The translations under genes and the position numbers were made by a program. This document shows positions 25,369-33,151 of a DNA stretch of 64,000 nucleotides, one piece after another (position 1 is the stretch's first letter; every line of letters starts with the position of its first letter). The notes beneath the pieces are model-generated. The model did no database searches and had not been told where the DNA came from. It saw nothing but the letters and a program-made list of their open reading frames with translations. The stretch is taken from assembly GCF_013113715.1 (NCBI RefSeq), contig NZ_CP053344.1, forward strand, positions 4,092,001 to 4,156,000. The letters are read 5' to 3'. The DNA is from Herbiconiux sp. SALV-R1. Its GTDB lineage: Bacteria > Actinomycetota > Actinomycetes > Actinomycetales > Microbacteriaceae.

Positions 25369-25389
25369 GCAAATGTACTGTGCATTTCG

Positions 25390-25401
25390 TTGCTTGGGCA
25401 A
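25390..25401. promoter_or_regulatory. MarR operator half, copy 2
   Basis: TTGCTTGGGCAA shares TTGCT--GGCAA with the first copy. GCAAATG and CATTTCG-like words around it add weaker dyad symmetry. It sits upstream of the MarR -10 box. Confidence 0.6.
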
Positions 25402-25421
25402 ATAAACGAGCAAATGCCCGA

Positions 25422-25427
25422 TATGCT
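25422..25427 (+). promoter_or_regulatory. -10 box TATGCT of the MarR gene
   Basis: TATGCT is six bases before ATG 25434. As with other promoters in this window, the spacing predicts a leaderless transcript. Confidence 0.55.
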
Positions 25428-25433
25428 CGGAGC

Positions 25434-25928
25434 ATGGACTCAGGAGAGACCGCGAGCGACCTCGACGGAGACGACCTCGCCACCTGGGCCTCGCTGGCCA
25501 CGGTGCTCGAGTGGTTGCCGCCGGCCCTCGACGCGCCCCTGCTGCGCGAGTTCGAGCTCACGCACTTCGAGTACGGCATCCTCTACGCCCTCACGTCGAG
25601 CAAGGGGAGGCAGCTGCGCATGAGCGTGCTCGCCGGCTACGCCAACAGCACGATCTCGCGCCTCTCACGAGCCGTGTCGCGCCTGCAGTCGCGCGGGCTG
25701 GTCGAGCGCCGGCCCGACCCTGCCGACGGGCGGTCGATGCTCGTCGTGCTCACCGCGTCGGGCACCCGGCTGTTCGAACGGGCGACACCCGTGCACACCG
25801 CGTCGGTGCGCCACCTCGTGCTCGACGTGCTCACGGCCGCCCAGCGGCGGCAGCTGCGCGAGATCACCGGGCGCATCCAGCGTGCAGTGACAGCCGACGA
25901 CGGATGGCGGGCGCCGACCCCGTCGTGA
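25434..25928 (+). CDS. MarR family transcriptional regulator
   Basis: A 164-residue MarR protein. The winged helix spans about residues 40-110: ELTHFEYGILYALTSSKGRQ, then LAGYANSTISRLSRAVSRLQ, and the wing RRPDPADGRSMLVVLT. The C-terminal helix (VRHLVLDVLTAAQRRQLREI) would form the dimer. ATG 25434 fits the -10 box and family length; the frame stays open upstream but runs through the operator region. It most likely represses itself and the divergent SDR gene. Confidence 0.92.
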   Translation: MDSGETASDLDGDDLATWASLATVLEWLPPALDAPLLREFELTHFEYGILYALTSSKGRQLRMSVLAGYANSTISRLSRAVSRLQSRGLVERRPDPADGRSMLVVLTASGTRLFERATPVHTASVRHLVLDVLTAAQRRQLREITGRIQRAVTADDGWRAPTPS

Positions 25929-25958
25929 GCGACGGCTGAACCCTGACAGAGTGGGGTC

Positions 25959-26606
25959 ATGACTGCTGACGTGCTCGACGACCTCCACCGCCTGCTCGAC
26001 GAGAGCGGGCTCCTTCGCGAACAGGCCGTCGAGAACGGCATCGTGCACGGCCGCGCCGCCTTCGCCGCCGCCGGGGTGGACGTCGCCGTGAACGTCGACC
26101 CCGAGCTCGACGACGAAGACGACGAGCGGGACCCGGACGCCCAGGCCGACGCCGCCACAGAGACCGACGCCAGCGCCGCCGACGACGCCGACGCGGGCCT
26201 CGACCCCGACCCCGCCGCCCTCGTCGCCTCCCTGGCGCGACTCCTCGCCCTCGACCCCGCCGCGTGGCGCACCCTCGTCGACACCATCGCCGAGGAGATC
26301 GAGGAGGCGGTCGGCGACGACGAGGTCGAGGAGCAGACCGACCTCCGCGACGACCTCACCCTCACCTCGATCGTCGTCTTCGCCGACGCCACCGTGTTCG
26401 CCTTCACGGCTCCGCACCAGTTTCCCAGCTCGCGCCTGCTCGCCCAGTTCGACGCCGACCTCGACATCGAGCACCTCGAGGTGCTGCCCCTCGACGACGA
26501 CGCCGAGTTGCCCGATGCCGACCCCACCCTCGAGGTGCGCTCCTTCGGCACCCTCGAAGCCCTCCTCACCCACATCTCCGTCGACGAGGAGCCCGAGACG
26601 CCCTAG
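25959..26606 (+). CDS. Acidic hypothetical protein
   Basis: A 215-residue, strongly acidic protein without signal peptide. Residues 47-88 are a low-complexity Asp/Glu/Ala linker (DPELDDEDDERDPDAQAD). The N-terminal helix (VLDDLHRLLDESGLLREQAVENG) and the C-terminal half (SIVVFADATVFAFTAPHQFP, then DADLDIEHLEVLPLDDD) look folded. I cannot assign a family. It follows the MarR gene by 30 bases on the same strand but has its own GGGG-type ribosome site. Confidence 0.75.
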   Translation: MTADVLDDLHRLLDESGLLREQAVENGIVHGRAAFAAAGVDVAVNVDPELDDEDDERDPDAQADAATETDASAADDADAGLDPDPAALVASLARLLALDPAAWRTLVDTIAEEIEEAVGDDEVEEQTDLRDDLTLTSIVVFADATVFAFTAPHQFPSSRLLAQFDADLDIEHLEVLPLDDDAELPDADPTLEVRSFGTLEALLTHISVDEEPETP

Positions 26607-26635
26607 AGGCACCCCACCCCGCTGTGTACTATTAC

Positions 26636-26652
26636 TTCACACGCGATGTGAA
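26636..26652. promoter_or_regulatory. Palindrome before the ketopantoate-reductase-like gene
   Basis: TTCACACGCGATGTGAA has perfect six-base arms (TTCACA/TGTGAA). It lies 25 bases before ATG 26678 in an AT-rich pocket (TACTATTACTTC), where a promoter is expected. It may be the operator of the XRE-cupin regulator at 35881 or of an unlinked GntR/LacI protein. Confidence 0.5.
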
Positions 26653-26677
26653 CTAATAAGTGACAAGCGAGGATTCA

Positions 26678-27697
26678 ATGGTGAAGATCGCCGTAGTGGG
26701 TACGGGCGCCAATGGTGCGGGCATCGGGGCCGACATGGCCAGGGCGGGGCTCGACGTGACGTTCATCGAGCAATGGCCGGCCCACGTGGAGGCCATCCGC
26801 GAGCGCGGCATCGAGGTGCGCCTGCCCGACCGCACCGAGGTCACCGAGGTGCCCGCCTTCCACCTGTGCGAGGTCGCGACTCTGCGCGAGCCCTTCGACA
26901 TCATCTTCCTCGGTGTCAAGGCCTACGACACACGGTGGGCCGCCGAGCTCATCAAGCCGCTGCTGAAGCCCGACAGCCTGGTGGTGGGCCTGCAGAACGG
27001 CATGTCGATCGACGACATCGCCGACGTGGTGGGCGTCGAGCGCACCATCGGCGCCGTCATCGAGCTGGCCTCGAACATGTGGGAGCCGGGCATCACGACC
27101 CGCCAGAACCCGCCCGAGGAGACCTGGTTCGCCGTCGGCGGCCTCACCCCGTCGGCGCAGGCCCGCGCCCACGAGGTGGCCGAGGTTCTCGGGCATGCCG
27201 GCACGGTCGAGGTCTCCGACGACATCCGCTCCTCGAAGTGGATGAAGCTCGTCGTCAACGCCGCCGAGCTCGTGCCCTCGGCCATCCTGGGCCTCGAGCT
27301 GAACACCGCGGCCGAGGTGCCCGGCATGCACGACTTCATGCTCGCCTGCGGCAAGGAGGCCGTGCGAGCGGCCGCGGCGAGCGGCAGCAGCATCCGCCCC
27401 ATCTTCGGCATGACCGCCGAGAACGTGAACGACCCCGACGCCTTCGCCGAGCAGCTGTTCCACGTCGTGCTCACGACCTTCTCGCTGCCCGACACGAAGA
27501 CCACCTCGCTGCAGGACTGGTTGAAGGGCCGGCGCAGCGAGGTCGCCGAGATCAACGGGCGCGTGGTGGCCGAGCTCGAGGCCGTGGGTGCCGACGCCCC
27601 GCTGAACCGGCTCGTGGTCGAGCTGGCGGCCCGGGTCGAGGCGGGCGAGCTCGCGCCCGCTCCGGAGAACATCGAGCTGCTGCTCCAGCCCGTCTGA
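26678..27697 (+). CDS. Ketopantoate reductase family (ApbA/PanE-like) oxidoreductase
   Basis: A 339-residue NADP-dependent reductase of the ApbA/PanE family. The Rossmann start VKIAVVGTGANGAGIGADMA is at residues 2-20, and the conserved Lys lies in SSKWMKLVVNAAE near residue 190. ATG 26678 has GAGG six bases upstream; an in-frame GTG at 26660 is less well placed. It sits at the head of the amidohydrolase/ABC island, so it more likely reduces a keto acid or handles an intermediate of that pathway than makes pantoate. The substrate is unknown. Confidence 0.87.
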   Translation: MVKIAVVGTGANGAGIGADMARAGLDVTFIEQWPAHVEAIRERGIEVRLPDRTEVTEVPAFHLCEVATLREPFDIIFLGVKAYDTRWAAELIKPLLKPDSLVVGLQNGMSIDDIADVVGVERTIGAVIELASNMWEPGITTRQNPPEETWFAVGGLTPSAQARAHEVAEVLGHAGTVEVSDDIRSSKWMKLVVNAAELVPSAILGLELNTAAEVPGMHDFMLACGKEAVRAAAASGSSIRPIFGMTAENVNDPDAFAEQLFHVVLTTFSLPDTKTTSLQDWLKGRRSEVAEINGRVVAELEAVGADAPLNRLVVELAARVEAGELAPAPENIELLLQPV

Positions 27698-27699
27698 AG

Positions 27700-27712
27700 T
27701 CATACTGTATGA
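27700..27712. promoter_or_regulatory. Palindrome TCATACTGTATGA
   Basis: A 13-base palindrome with perfect six-base arms, two bases after the reductase stop codon and about 80 bases before the first amidohydrolase gene. It has the size of a GntR or XRE operator. Confidence 0.45.
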
Positions 27713-27715
27713 CAA

Positions 27716-27753
27716 TGTAAAGTCCGAGTTGACAACGCCAGTCGGACTTTACA
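27716..27753. repeat. 12-bp stem inverted repeat before the amidohydrolase operon
   Basis: TGTAAAGTCCGA and TCGGACTTTACA are perfect inverted copies with a 14-base loop. There is no T-run, so a classical terminator is doubtful. It may attenuate read-through or bind a regulator of the genes from 27791 on. Confidence 0.6.
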
Positions 27754-27790
27754 TACTGAAGGCGTTCCGGTTACTCGACGAGGAGAAATC

Positions 27791-29299
27791 ATGCCCGCAA
27801 TCCCTGAGGTGTCGAGCCCAGGCTCACGCATCCTCATCCGGGGCGCGGCTGTCGCGACGGTCGACCCCGTGCTCGGAGACCTCGAGCGGGCCGACATCCT
27901 CATCGAGGGCGGCCGCATCGCCGCCGTCGAGCCGGCGTCGCGCGAGACCGGCGAGAGCATCCTGCATACCGCCGGAACGGATGCGGGCGGCACCGCCGAG
28001 GTCATCGACGCCTCCGAGATGATCGCCATCCCCGGCATGATCGACACCCACCGCCACACCTGGCAGGCGCAGCTGCGCGGCATCCTCGCCGACGGCACCA
28101 TCCCCGACTACCTGCGCGGCATGCGCCTGCAGATGGCCATCCGCTACCGGCCCGAAGACATGTACGTCGGCAACTACGCCGGCGCGCTCGACGCCATCAA
28201 CTCCGGCGTCACCTCGATCGTCGACTACTGCCACAACATCCTCGACCCGGAGTGCGCCCACGGCGCGGTCACCGGCCTCCTCGACGCGGGCGTGCGCGGC
28301 CTCTACGGCCACGGCATGACACCGGTGACGTCGAACACCTGGTCGGAGAGCGCCGGCGGCCGCGAGGGCGTCGCCGACCCCGCCGCCTTCGAGCCGCGCG
28401 CGCGTCTGGCCCGCGAGATCCGCGACCAGTACTTCCGCGACGAGAACCAGCCGCTGCGCTTCGGCATCGCCCCGCAGGAGCTGCCCATCGCCCCGGTCGC
28501 CGACGTCGCCGCCGAGTTCGCGCTGGCCCGCGAGCTCGGCGCCCGCATGACGATGCACGCCAACCAGCTCGCCGTGCGCCAGCTGTTCCAAGACGTCAAG
28601 GTGCTCTCCGAGCACGGCCTGCTCGGCCCCGACCTCCTCCTCGTGCACTGCAGCTTCAACACCCCCGAGGAGTGGGAGCTGCTGCGCGACACCGGCACCA
28701 CCGTCTCGATCTGTGCCGAGACCGAGATGCAGATGGGCATGGGCTTCCCCACCATCCGCGAGGCCACGGAGTACACGCCCGGCCCCGGCCTCGGCATCGA
28801 CTGCGTGAGCGGCGACTCCGGCGACCTGCTCTCGCACGCCCGGCTCGTGCTGCAGGCCACCCGCTGGCGCGACGACAGCGCCGGTTACGAGAAGCTCATC
28901 GCGCCGCAGGAGATGCGCTGGACCACGAAGGATGCGCTGCGCTGGATCACCCAGAACGGTGCGGTGGCCGCCGGCATCGGCGACGAGGTGGGTTCGCTCA
29001 CCCCGGGCAAGCGCGCCGACGTGGTGCTGCTCGACATGAGCGGCATCAGCCAGGCGGGCTGGAACCGCCGCGACCCCACGGGCATGGCGATCGCGCAGAC
29101 GAACTCGGGCAACGTCGACACCGTGCTCATCGACGGCCGCGTGGTGAAGCGCCACGGCCGTCTCGTGCACGTCGACGTCGACGCCGCCCTCGCTCGCACC
29201 CGGGCCTCCCACGACTACCTCTACGAGCAGATGGACCGCCACGGCGGTTTCATCCCGCAACCGCCCCTCGACATCCCGCTCTACCGCGAGCGGGCCTGA
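27791..29299 (+). CDS. Amidohydrolase (COG0402, deaminase/chlorohydrolase type), paralogue 1
   Basis: A 502-residue metal-dependent hydrolase of the cytosine-deaminase/AtzB-like group, starting at ATG 27791 with AGGAG upstream. The first metal site is [10 protein letters not shown] (HxH as HRH). Later come [17 protein letters not shown] with a His, and an Asp in [12 protein letters not shown]. The C terminus has [15 protein letters not shown]. Members deaminate or dechlorinate nitrogen heterocycles. A paralogue follows 91 bases downstream, then a ribose/nucleoside-type importer, so the substrate is probably an imported N-heterocycle or its glycoside. Confidence 0.88.
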   Translation: MPAIPEVSSPGSRILIRGAAVATVDPVLGDLERADILIEGGRIAAVEPASRETGESILHTAGTDAGGTAEVIDASEMIAIPGMIDTHRHTWQAQLRGILADGTIPDYLRGMRLQMAIRYRPEDMYVGNYAGALDAINSGVTSIVDYCHNILDPECAHGAVTGLLDAGVRGLYGHGMTPVTSNTWSESAGGREGVADPAAFEPRARLAREIRDQYFRDENQPLRFGIAPQELPIAPVADVAAEFALARELGARMTMHANQLAVRQLFQDVKVLSEHGLLGPDLLLVHCSFNTPEEWELLRDTGTTVSICAETEMQMGMGFPTIREATEYTPGPGLGIDCVSGDSGDLLSHARLVLQATRWRDDSAGYEKLIAPQEMRWTTKDALRWITQNGAVAAGIGDEVGSLTPGKRADVVLLDMSGISQAGWNRRDPTGMAIAQTNSGNVDTVLIDGRVVKRHGRLVHVDVDAALARTRASHDYLYEQMDRHGGFIPQPPLDIPLYRERA

Positions 29300-29390
29300 A
29301 CCCGGCGGTACCGCCCCGACCCCGGCACCGTCGTCCCCCCCATCCGTCCTTCGCTCACACCACCACCACCATGCAAAGGAGCATCCACCC

Positions 29391-30779
29391 ATGACCGACT
29401 CGAGAGACATCCTCATCACCGGCGGCACCGTCATCACCGGCGTGGCCACCGACCCGGCTCTCACCGATGTCGACGTGCTCATCCGCGACGGCAAGATCGC
29501 CCAGATCGGCCCCCGCATCGACGCCCCGGGAGCCGATGTCATCGACGCCTCCGGAAGCGTGGTGATGCCCGGCTTCGTCGACACCCACCGCCACACCTGG
29601 CAGGCCATCGTGCGCAACATCGCCTCCGACTGGTCGCTCGACGAGTACATGGCGGGCCTGCACGTGGGCCTCAGCAAGCACTTCCGCCCCGAAGACACCT
29701 ACGTCAGCAACTACCTCGGCGCGCTCGAGGCGCTCGACTCGGGAATCACCACCCTCGTCGACTGGTCGCACAACCTGCGCACCACCGACCACGCGGATGC
29801 GGCGGTCAAGGCCCTCGAAGACACCGGCATGCGTGCGGTGTTCGCCCACGGCGGCGGCGCGGCCCAGTGGGGCGGCGTGATGCCCTCGCCCGTCGAGCAC
29901 CCCCGCGACGACGCCACCCGCCTCCGCACCGAGCACTTCGCCTCGAACGACGGGCTCGTCACCATGGCGCTGGCCCTCCGCGGCCCGCAGTTCACCACCC
30001 GCGAGGTGAACCGCGCCGACTTCCAGCTCGCGAAAGACCTCGACCTGCGCGTCACCGTGCACGTGGGCGACGGCCACTGGGGCAAGATGCGGCCGATCAT
30101 CATGCTGCAGGAGGACGGTCTGCTCGCCGACACCATCACCTACGTGCACTGCACCACCCTCTCCGACGAGGAGCTGCGCATCATCGGCGACACCGGCGGC
30201 TCGGCCTCGGTCGCCCCCGACGTCGAGGCGCAGATGGGCCACGGCTACCCCGCCACCGGCCGGCTGCTCGCCGCGGGCGTGCGCCCGTCGTTCTCGATCG
30301 ACGTCTGCTCGTCGAACGGCGGCGACATGTTCGGCACCATGCGCACCGCGATCGGCCTGCAGCGCGCTGCCGACAACAAGGAGCTGGTGGATGCGGGGGC
30401 CGTCATCGAGCGCCTCAGCCTCAACTGCGCCGACGTCATCCAGTTCGCCACCCTCGACGGCGCGAACGCGGCGGGCCTCGGTGCCCAGACCGGTTCGCTC
30501 GAGGTGGGCAAGGCCGCCGACGTCATCGTGGTGAGCGGCAACTCGCTGGCCATGTCGCCCCTCAACAACCCGTTCGGCGGCGTGGTCTACAACGCGCATC
30601 CGGGCCTCGTCACCGACGTCGTCGTCGACGGCGTGGTGAAGAAGCGCGGCGGCCAGCTCGTCGGGGTCGACGTGAAGAAGCTGCGCGACGACGCCTCGAA
30701 CGCCCGCGACTACATCCTGTCGCAGATGCCCGAGGCCTCGGTCGACGGCGCCTGGCACCCCGAAGTGGCCCACGCATGA
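29391..30779 (+). CDS. Amidohydrolase (COG0402 type), paralogue 2
   Basis: A 462-residue homologue of the preceding enzyme, with AAAGGAG ten bases before ATG 29391. It shares [10 protein letters not shown], the RPED-Y--NY-GALEA segment and [16 protein letters not shown]. The second-metal His is in [13 protein letters not shown] and TYVHCTT, and the late Asp in [12 protein letters not shown]. Two diverged copies in tandem suggest successive hydrolytic steps or a hetero-oligomer. It overlaps the permease gene as ATGA (30776-30779), tying the enzymes to the transporter. Confidence 0.88.
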   Translation: MTDSRDILITGGTVITGVATDPALTDVDVLIRDGKIAQIGPRIDAPGADVIDASGSVVMPGFVDTHRHTWQAIVRNIASDWSLDEYMAGLHVGLSKHFRPEDTYVSNYLGALEALDSGITTLVDWSHNLRTTDHADAAVKALEDTGMRAVFAHGGGAAQWGGVMPSPVEHPRDDATRLRTEHFASNDGLVTMALALRGPQFTTREVNRADFQLAKDLDLRVTVHVGDGHWGKMRPIIMLQEDGLLADTITYVHCTTLSDEELRIIGDTGGSASVAPDVEAQMGHGYPATGRLLAAGVRPSFSIDVCSSNGGDMFGTMRTAIGLQRAADNKELVDAGAVIERLSLNCADVIQFATLDGANAAGLGAQTGSLEVGKAADVIVVSGNSLAMSPLNNPFGGVVYNAHPGLVTDVVVDGVVKKRGGQLVGVDVKKLRDDASNARDYILSQMPEASVDGAWHPEVAHA

Positions 30780-31834
30780 CCATCGGTTCGGAGCGGCGAT
30801 CGCCGGCCGGCGGCGGCCCCGCCGGCCTGACGGCCGAGCGCCCCTCGATCAAGCCGATCAGCCCGCTGGCCCGGGTGGCCTCGTGGCCGGCGGCCCGCGC
30901 GCTCATCGCCGTGATCGTGCTGTTCGCCATCAGCCCGCTCATCGCGCCGGGCAGCATCTCGGCCACCGCGATGTCGTCGATGCTGCCGTTCGCGGCGCTC
31001 ACCGCCGTGGTGGCCGTCGGTCAGACCCTCGTGATCATGCAGGGCGGCCTCGACCTGTCGGTGGCAGGCGCCATCACGCTCGGCGCCCTGATCGTGGCGA
31101 AGTTCGGCGGGCCCGACCAGCTCGGCATCGGCGGCGCCATCGTGCTGGCGCTCATCGTGCCGGCGCTGTTCGGCCTCATCAGCGGCCTCGTGATCGCGTT
31201 CTTCGGCCTGCCGCCGCTCGTCGTCACCATCGCGAGCAACGCGCTCATGGTGGGCACCGTGCAGGCGGTCTCGGGCGGCTACGGCGGCCAGGTCGTCGAC
31301 TCGCTGTCGCAGTTCTCGCTGTCGCGGTGGCTCGGCATCCCGGTTCTGGCCATCATCGCCACCATCGTGGTGCTGGTCGTGCACGTGCTGGTGAAGGCCA
31401 TCAGGGTGGGCCGCCGCTTCGAGCTCGTGGGGGCCAACCCCCGTGCGGCCCGCAGCATCGGTCTCTCGCCCAACGGCTACGTCGTGGGCGCGTACACGCT
31501 CTCGGCCCTGCTCGCGGCCTCCTGCGGCGTGCTGCTCGCGGGCCTCCTGCGCTCGCCCACCCTCACCGCGGGCGACGCCTACCTGCTGCCCTCCATCGCG
31601 GCGGTCGTGCTCGGCGGCACCGCGCTCACGGGCGGCAAGGGCAGCATCGTCGGCACCGCGCTCGGCGCGCTGTTCCTCGGTCAGCTCGGCCAGCTCGTGC
31701 AGACCTTCACGCAGACCACCGCCGCGCAGAACATCATCCAGGCCGTCATCATCGCCGTCGGCATCGTCGTGCAGATCAAGCTCGGCGGCAACACCTCGCG
31801 GCTGAAGGCGATGTTCACGCGCTCGAAGACCTGA
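30776..31834 (+). CDS. Ribose/nucleoside-type ABC transporter permease
   Basis: A 352-residue permease of the BPD_transp_2 (RbsC/LsrC) family with about nine or ten helices. The start ATG 30776 overlaps the amidohydrolase stop. Family marks are [58 protein letters not shown] and [21 protein letters not shown]. It would pair with the permease half of the fusion protein encoded at 33152. Confidence 0.93.
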   Translation: MTIGSERRSPAGGGPAGLTAERPSIKPISPLARVASWPAARALIAVIVLFAISPLIAPGSISATAMSSMLPFAALTAVVAVGQTLVIMQGGLDLSVAGAITLGALIVAKFGGPDQLGIGGAIVLALIVPALFGLISGLVIAFFGLPPLVVTIASNALMVGTVQAVSGGYGGQVVDSLSQFSLSRWLGIPVLAIIATIVVLVVHVLVKAIRVGRRFELVGANPRAARSIGLSPNGYVVGAYTLSALLAASCGVLLAGLLRSPTLTAGDAYLLPSIAAVVLGGTALTGGKGSIVGTALGALFLGQLGQLVQTFTQTTAAQNIIQAVIIAVGIVVQIKLGGNTSRLKAMFTRSKT

Positions 31835-31961
31835 GCGACCCGCCCCGAACCGCCCCGCCCCGCCCCGGCCCATCCCGTCCCGCCCCATCGCATCCCGTTC
31901 CGTTCGACCCGTCCCGCCCCATCCACCACAGCACCACTGCACTCGAAGAGGAGTCATCCCG
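31835..31961. repeat. C-rich low-complexity intergenic stretch
   Basis: Irregular copies of CCCGCCCC and CCATCCCG run through this 127-base gap between permease and binding-protein genes. The plus strand is almost free of G. A GAGGAG ribosome site sits at its end. No hairpin is obvious. Confidence 0.6.
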
Positions 31962-33149
31962 ATGAAGAAACACCCCGCCTTCCGCACCCGCCCGGCGCTC
32001 GCCGTCGGCAGCGCCGTCACGGTCGCCGCCCTCGCCGTGCTGCTCGGCGGATGCTCGTCGACCAACGCCGGCGGCACCGCCTCCACCGGCTCGGCCGCCG
32101 ACATCGCCGTCGGCAAGACCGGCACCATGAGCGAGTTCGCCGACATCTCGAGCATCTGCCCCGACGAGGGCGAGATCACCGTGGGCGTCGTCGACGGCTA
32201 CGGCACCAACTCGTGGTCGAAGACCGTGCTCGCCGAGATCGAGGCCGAGGCCGCTAACTGCCCCGCCATCAAGGGAGTCGAGTTCGCCGCCGGCCGCGGC
32301 GACCTGCAGGCCACCACCGCCGCCATCACGAGCATGGCGGCCAAGGGCACCGACATCGTGCTGGTGATTCCGGATGCAGGACCGGGCGAAGCCCACCTCT
32401 CCGCCCTGCGGAGCGCGGTGCAGACCGGATCGACCGTCGTCGCGTTCGCCTCCGACCCCGAGGGCACCGCCGGCACCGACTACCTCGACTACACCGACTG
32501 GTCGCCGGAGTTCAGCGGCCGCACCTGGGCGCAGTGGGTCGTCGACCAGCTCGGCGACGCGGGCGGCAACGTCGTCTTCCTCGGTGGCCCCGCCGGCAGC
32601 GCGGTGTCGTCGCAGGAGCTCGAGGGCGTGAAGGCCGTGCTCGACGAGAACCCGCAGGTGAAGCTGCTCACCGCAGACCCCGTCACCACCAACTGGGACC
32701 CGGCTCAGGCCCAGCAGGCGATGAGCGGTCTGCTCTCGCAGTACCCGCAGATCGACGCCGTCATCTCCGACTACGGGGCGTCGACCGACGGCGTCATCCG
32801 CGCCTACGAGGCAGCCGGCATCACCCTCCCCATCATCGCCACGACCGACCAGAACAGCCTGAGCTGCGGGTTCGAGGCGCTGAAGGCCTCGAACCCGTCG
32901 TACGAGCTGGCCACCGTGTCGTCGCGCACCTGGGTGGGCCGCGTCGCGCTCCGCAAGGCGCTCGCCTCCTTCTCGGGCGTCTCCGACACGGAGCCCTCGA
33001 TCTACGACCTCTCGCTGGCCGAGGACTCGACCGGTAAGACCGAGGGCGCCAAGACGCCCTCCGAGGTCTGCTCCGAAGGCGCTCCCTCCGATGGTTCCCC
33101 CTCGTCGCTGCTCACGCCCGACGAGGTCGCCGCGGCCTTCGCCAACTGA
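31962..33149 (+). CDS. Ribose/nucleoside-type ABC transporter substrate-binding lipoprotein
   Basis: A 395-residue type I periplasmic-binding protein (Peripla_BP_4). The signal ends in the lipobox LLGGC near residue 30. The fold is visible in DEGEITVGVVDGYGTNSWSK, AAKGTDIVLVIPDAG, GNVVFLGGPAGSAVSSQELEG and AVISDYGASTDGVIRAYEAAG. Two Cys (SICPDEG and SLSCGFEA) could form a disulphide. It lies between the permease and ATPase-permease fusion genes of the same system and should define the ligand. Confidence 0.92.
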   Translation: MKKHPAFRTRPALAVGSAVTVAALAVLLGGCSSTNAGGTASTGSAADIAVGKTGTMSEFADISSICPDEGEITVGVVDGYGTNSWSKTVLAEIEAEAANCPAIKGVEFAAGRGDLQATTAAITSMAAKGTDIVLVIPDAGPGEAHLSALRSAVQTGSTVVAFASDPEGTAGTDYLDYTDWSPEFSGRTWAQWVVDQLGDAGGNVVFLGGPAGSAVSSQELEGVKAVLDENPQVKLLTADPVTTNWDPAQAQQAMSGLLSQYPQIDAVISDYGASTDGVIRAYEAAGITLPIIATTDQNSLSCGFEALKASNPSYELATVSSRTWVGRVALRKALASFSGVSDTEPSIYDLSLAEDSTGKTEGAKTPSEVCSEGAPSDGSPSSLLTPDEVAAAFAN

Positions 33150-33151
33150 TC

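Noticed and set aside
27716-27753. Rho-independent terminator
   Set aside because: The stem is good but the loop is 14 bases and no T-run follows, so I list it only as an inverted repeat.
27824-29698. A 624-codon minus-strand frame opposite the amidohydrolases
   Set aside because: The plus strand carries two clear amidohydrolases with intact metal motifs.
31835-31961. Promoter or riboswitch in the C-rich gap before the binding-protein gene
   Set aside because: No -10 box, hairpin or conserved aptamer pattern could be recognised in this low-complexity stretch.
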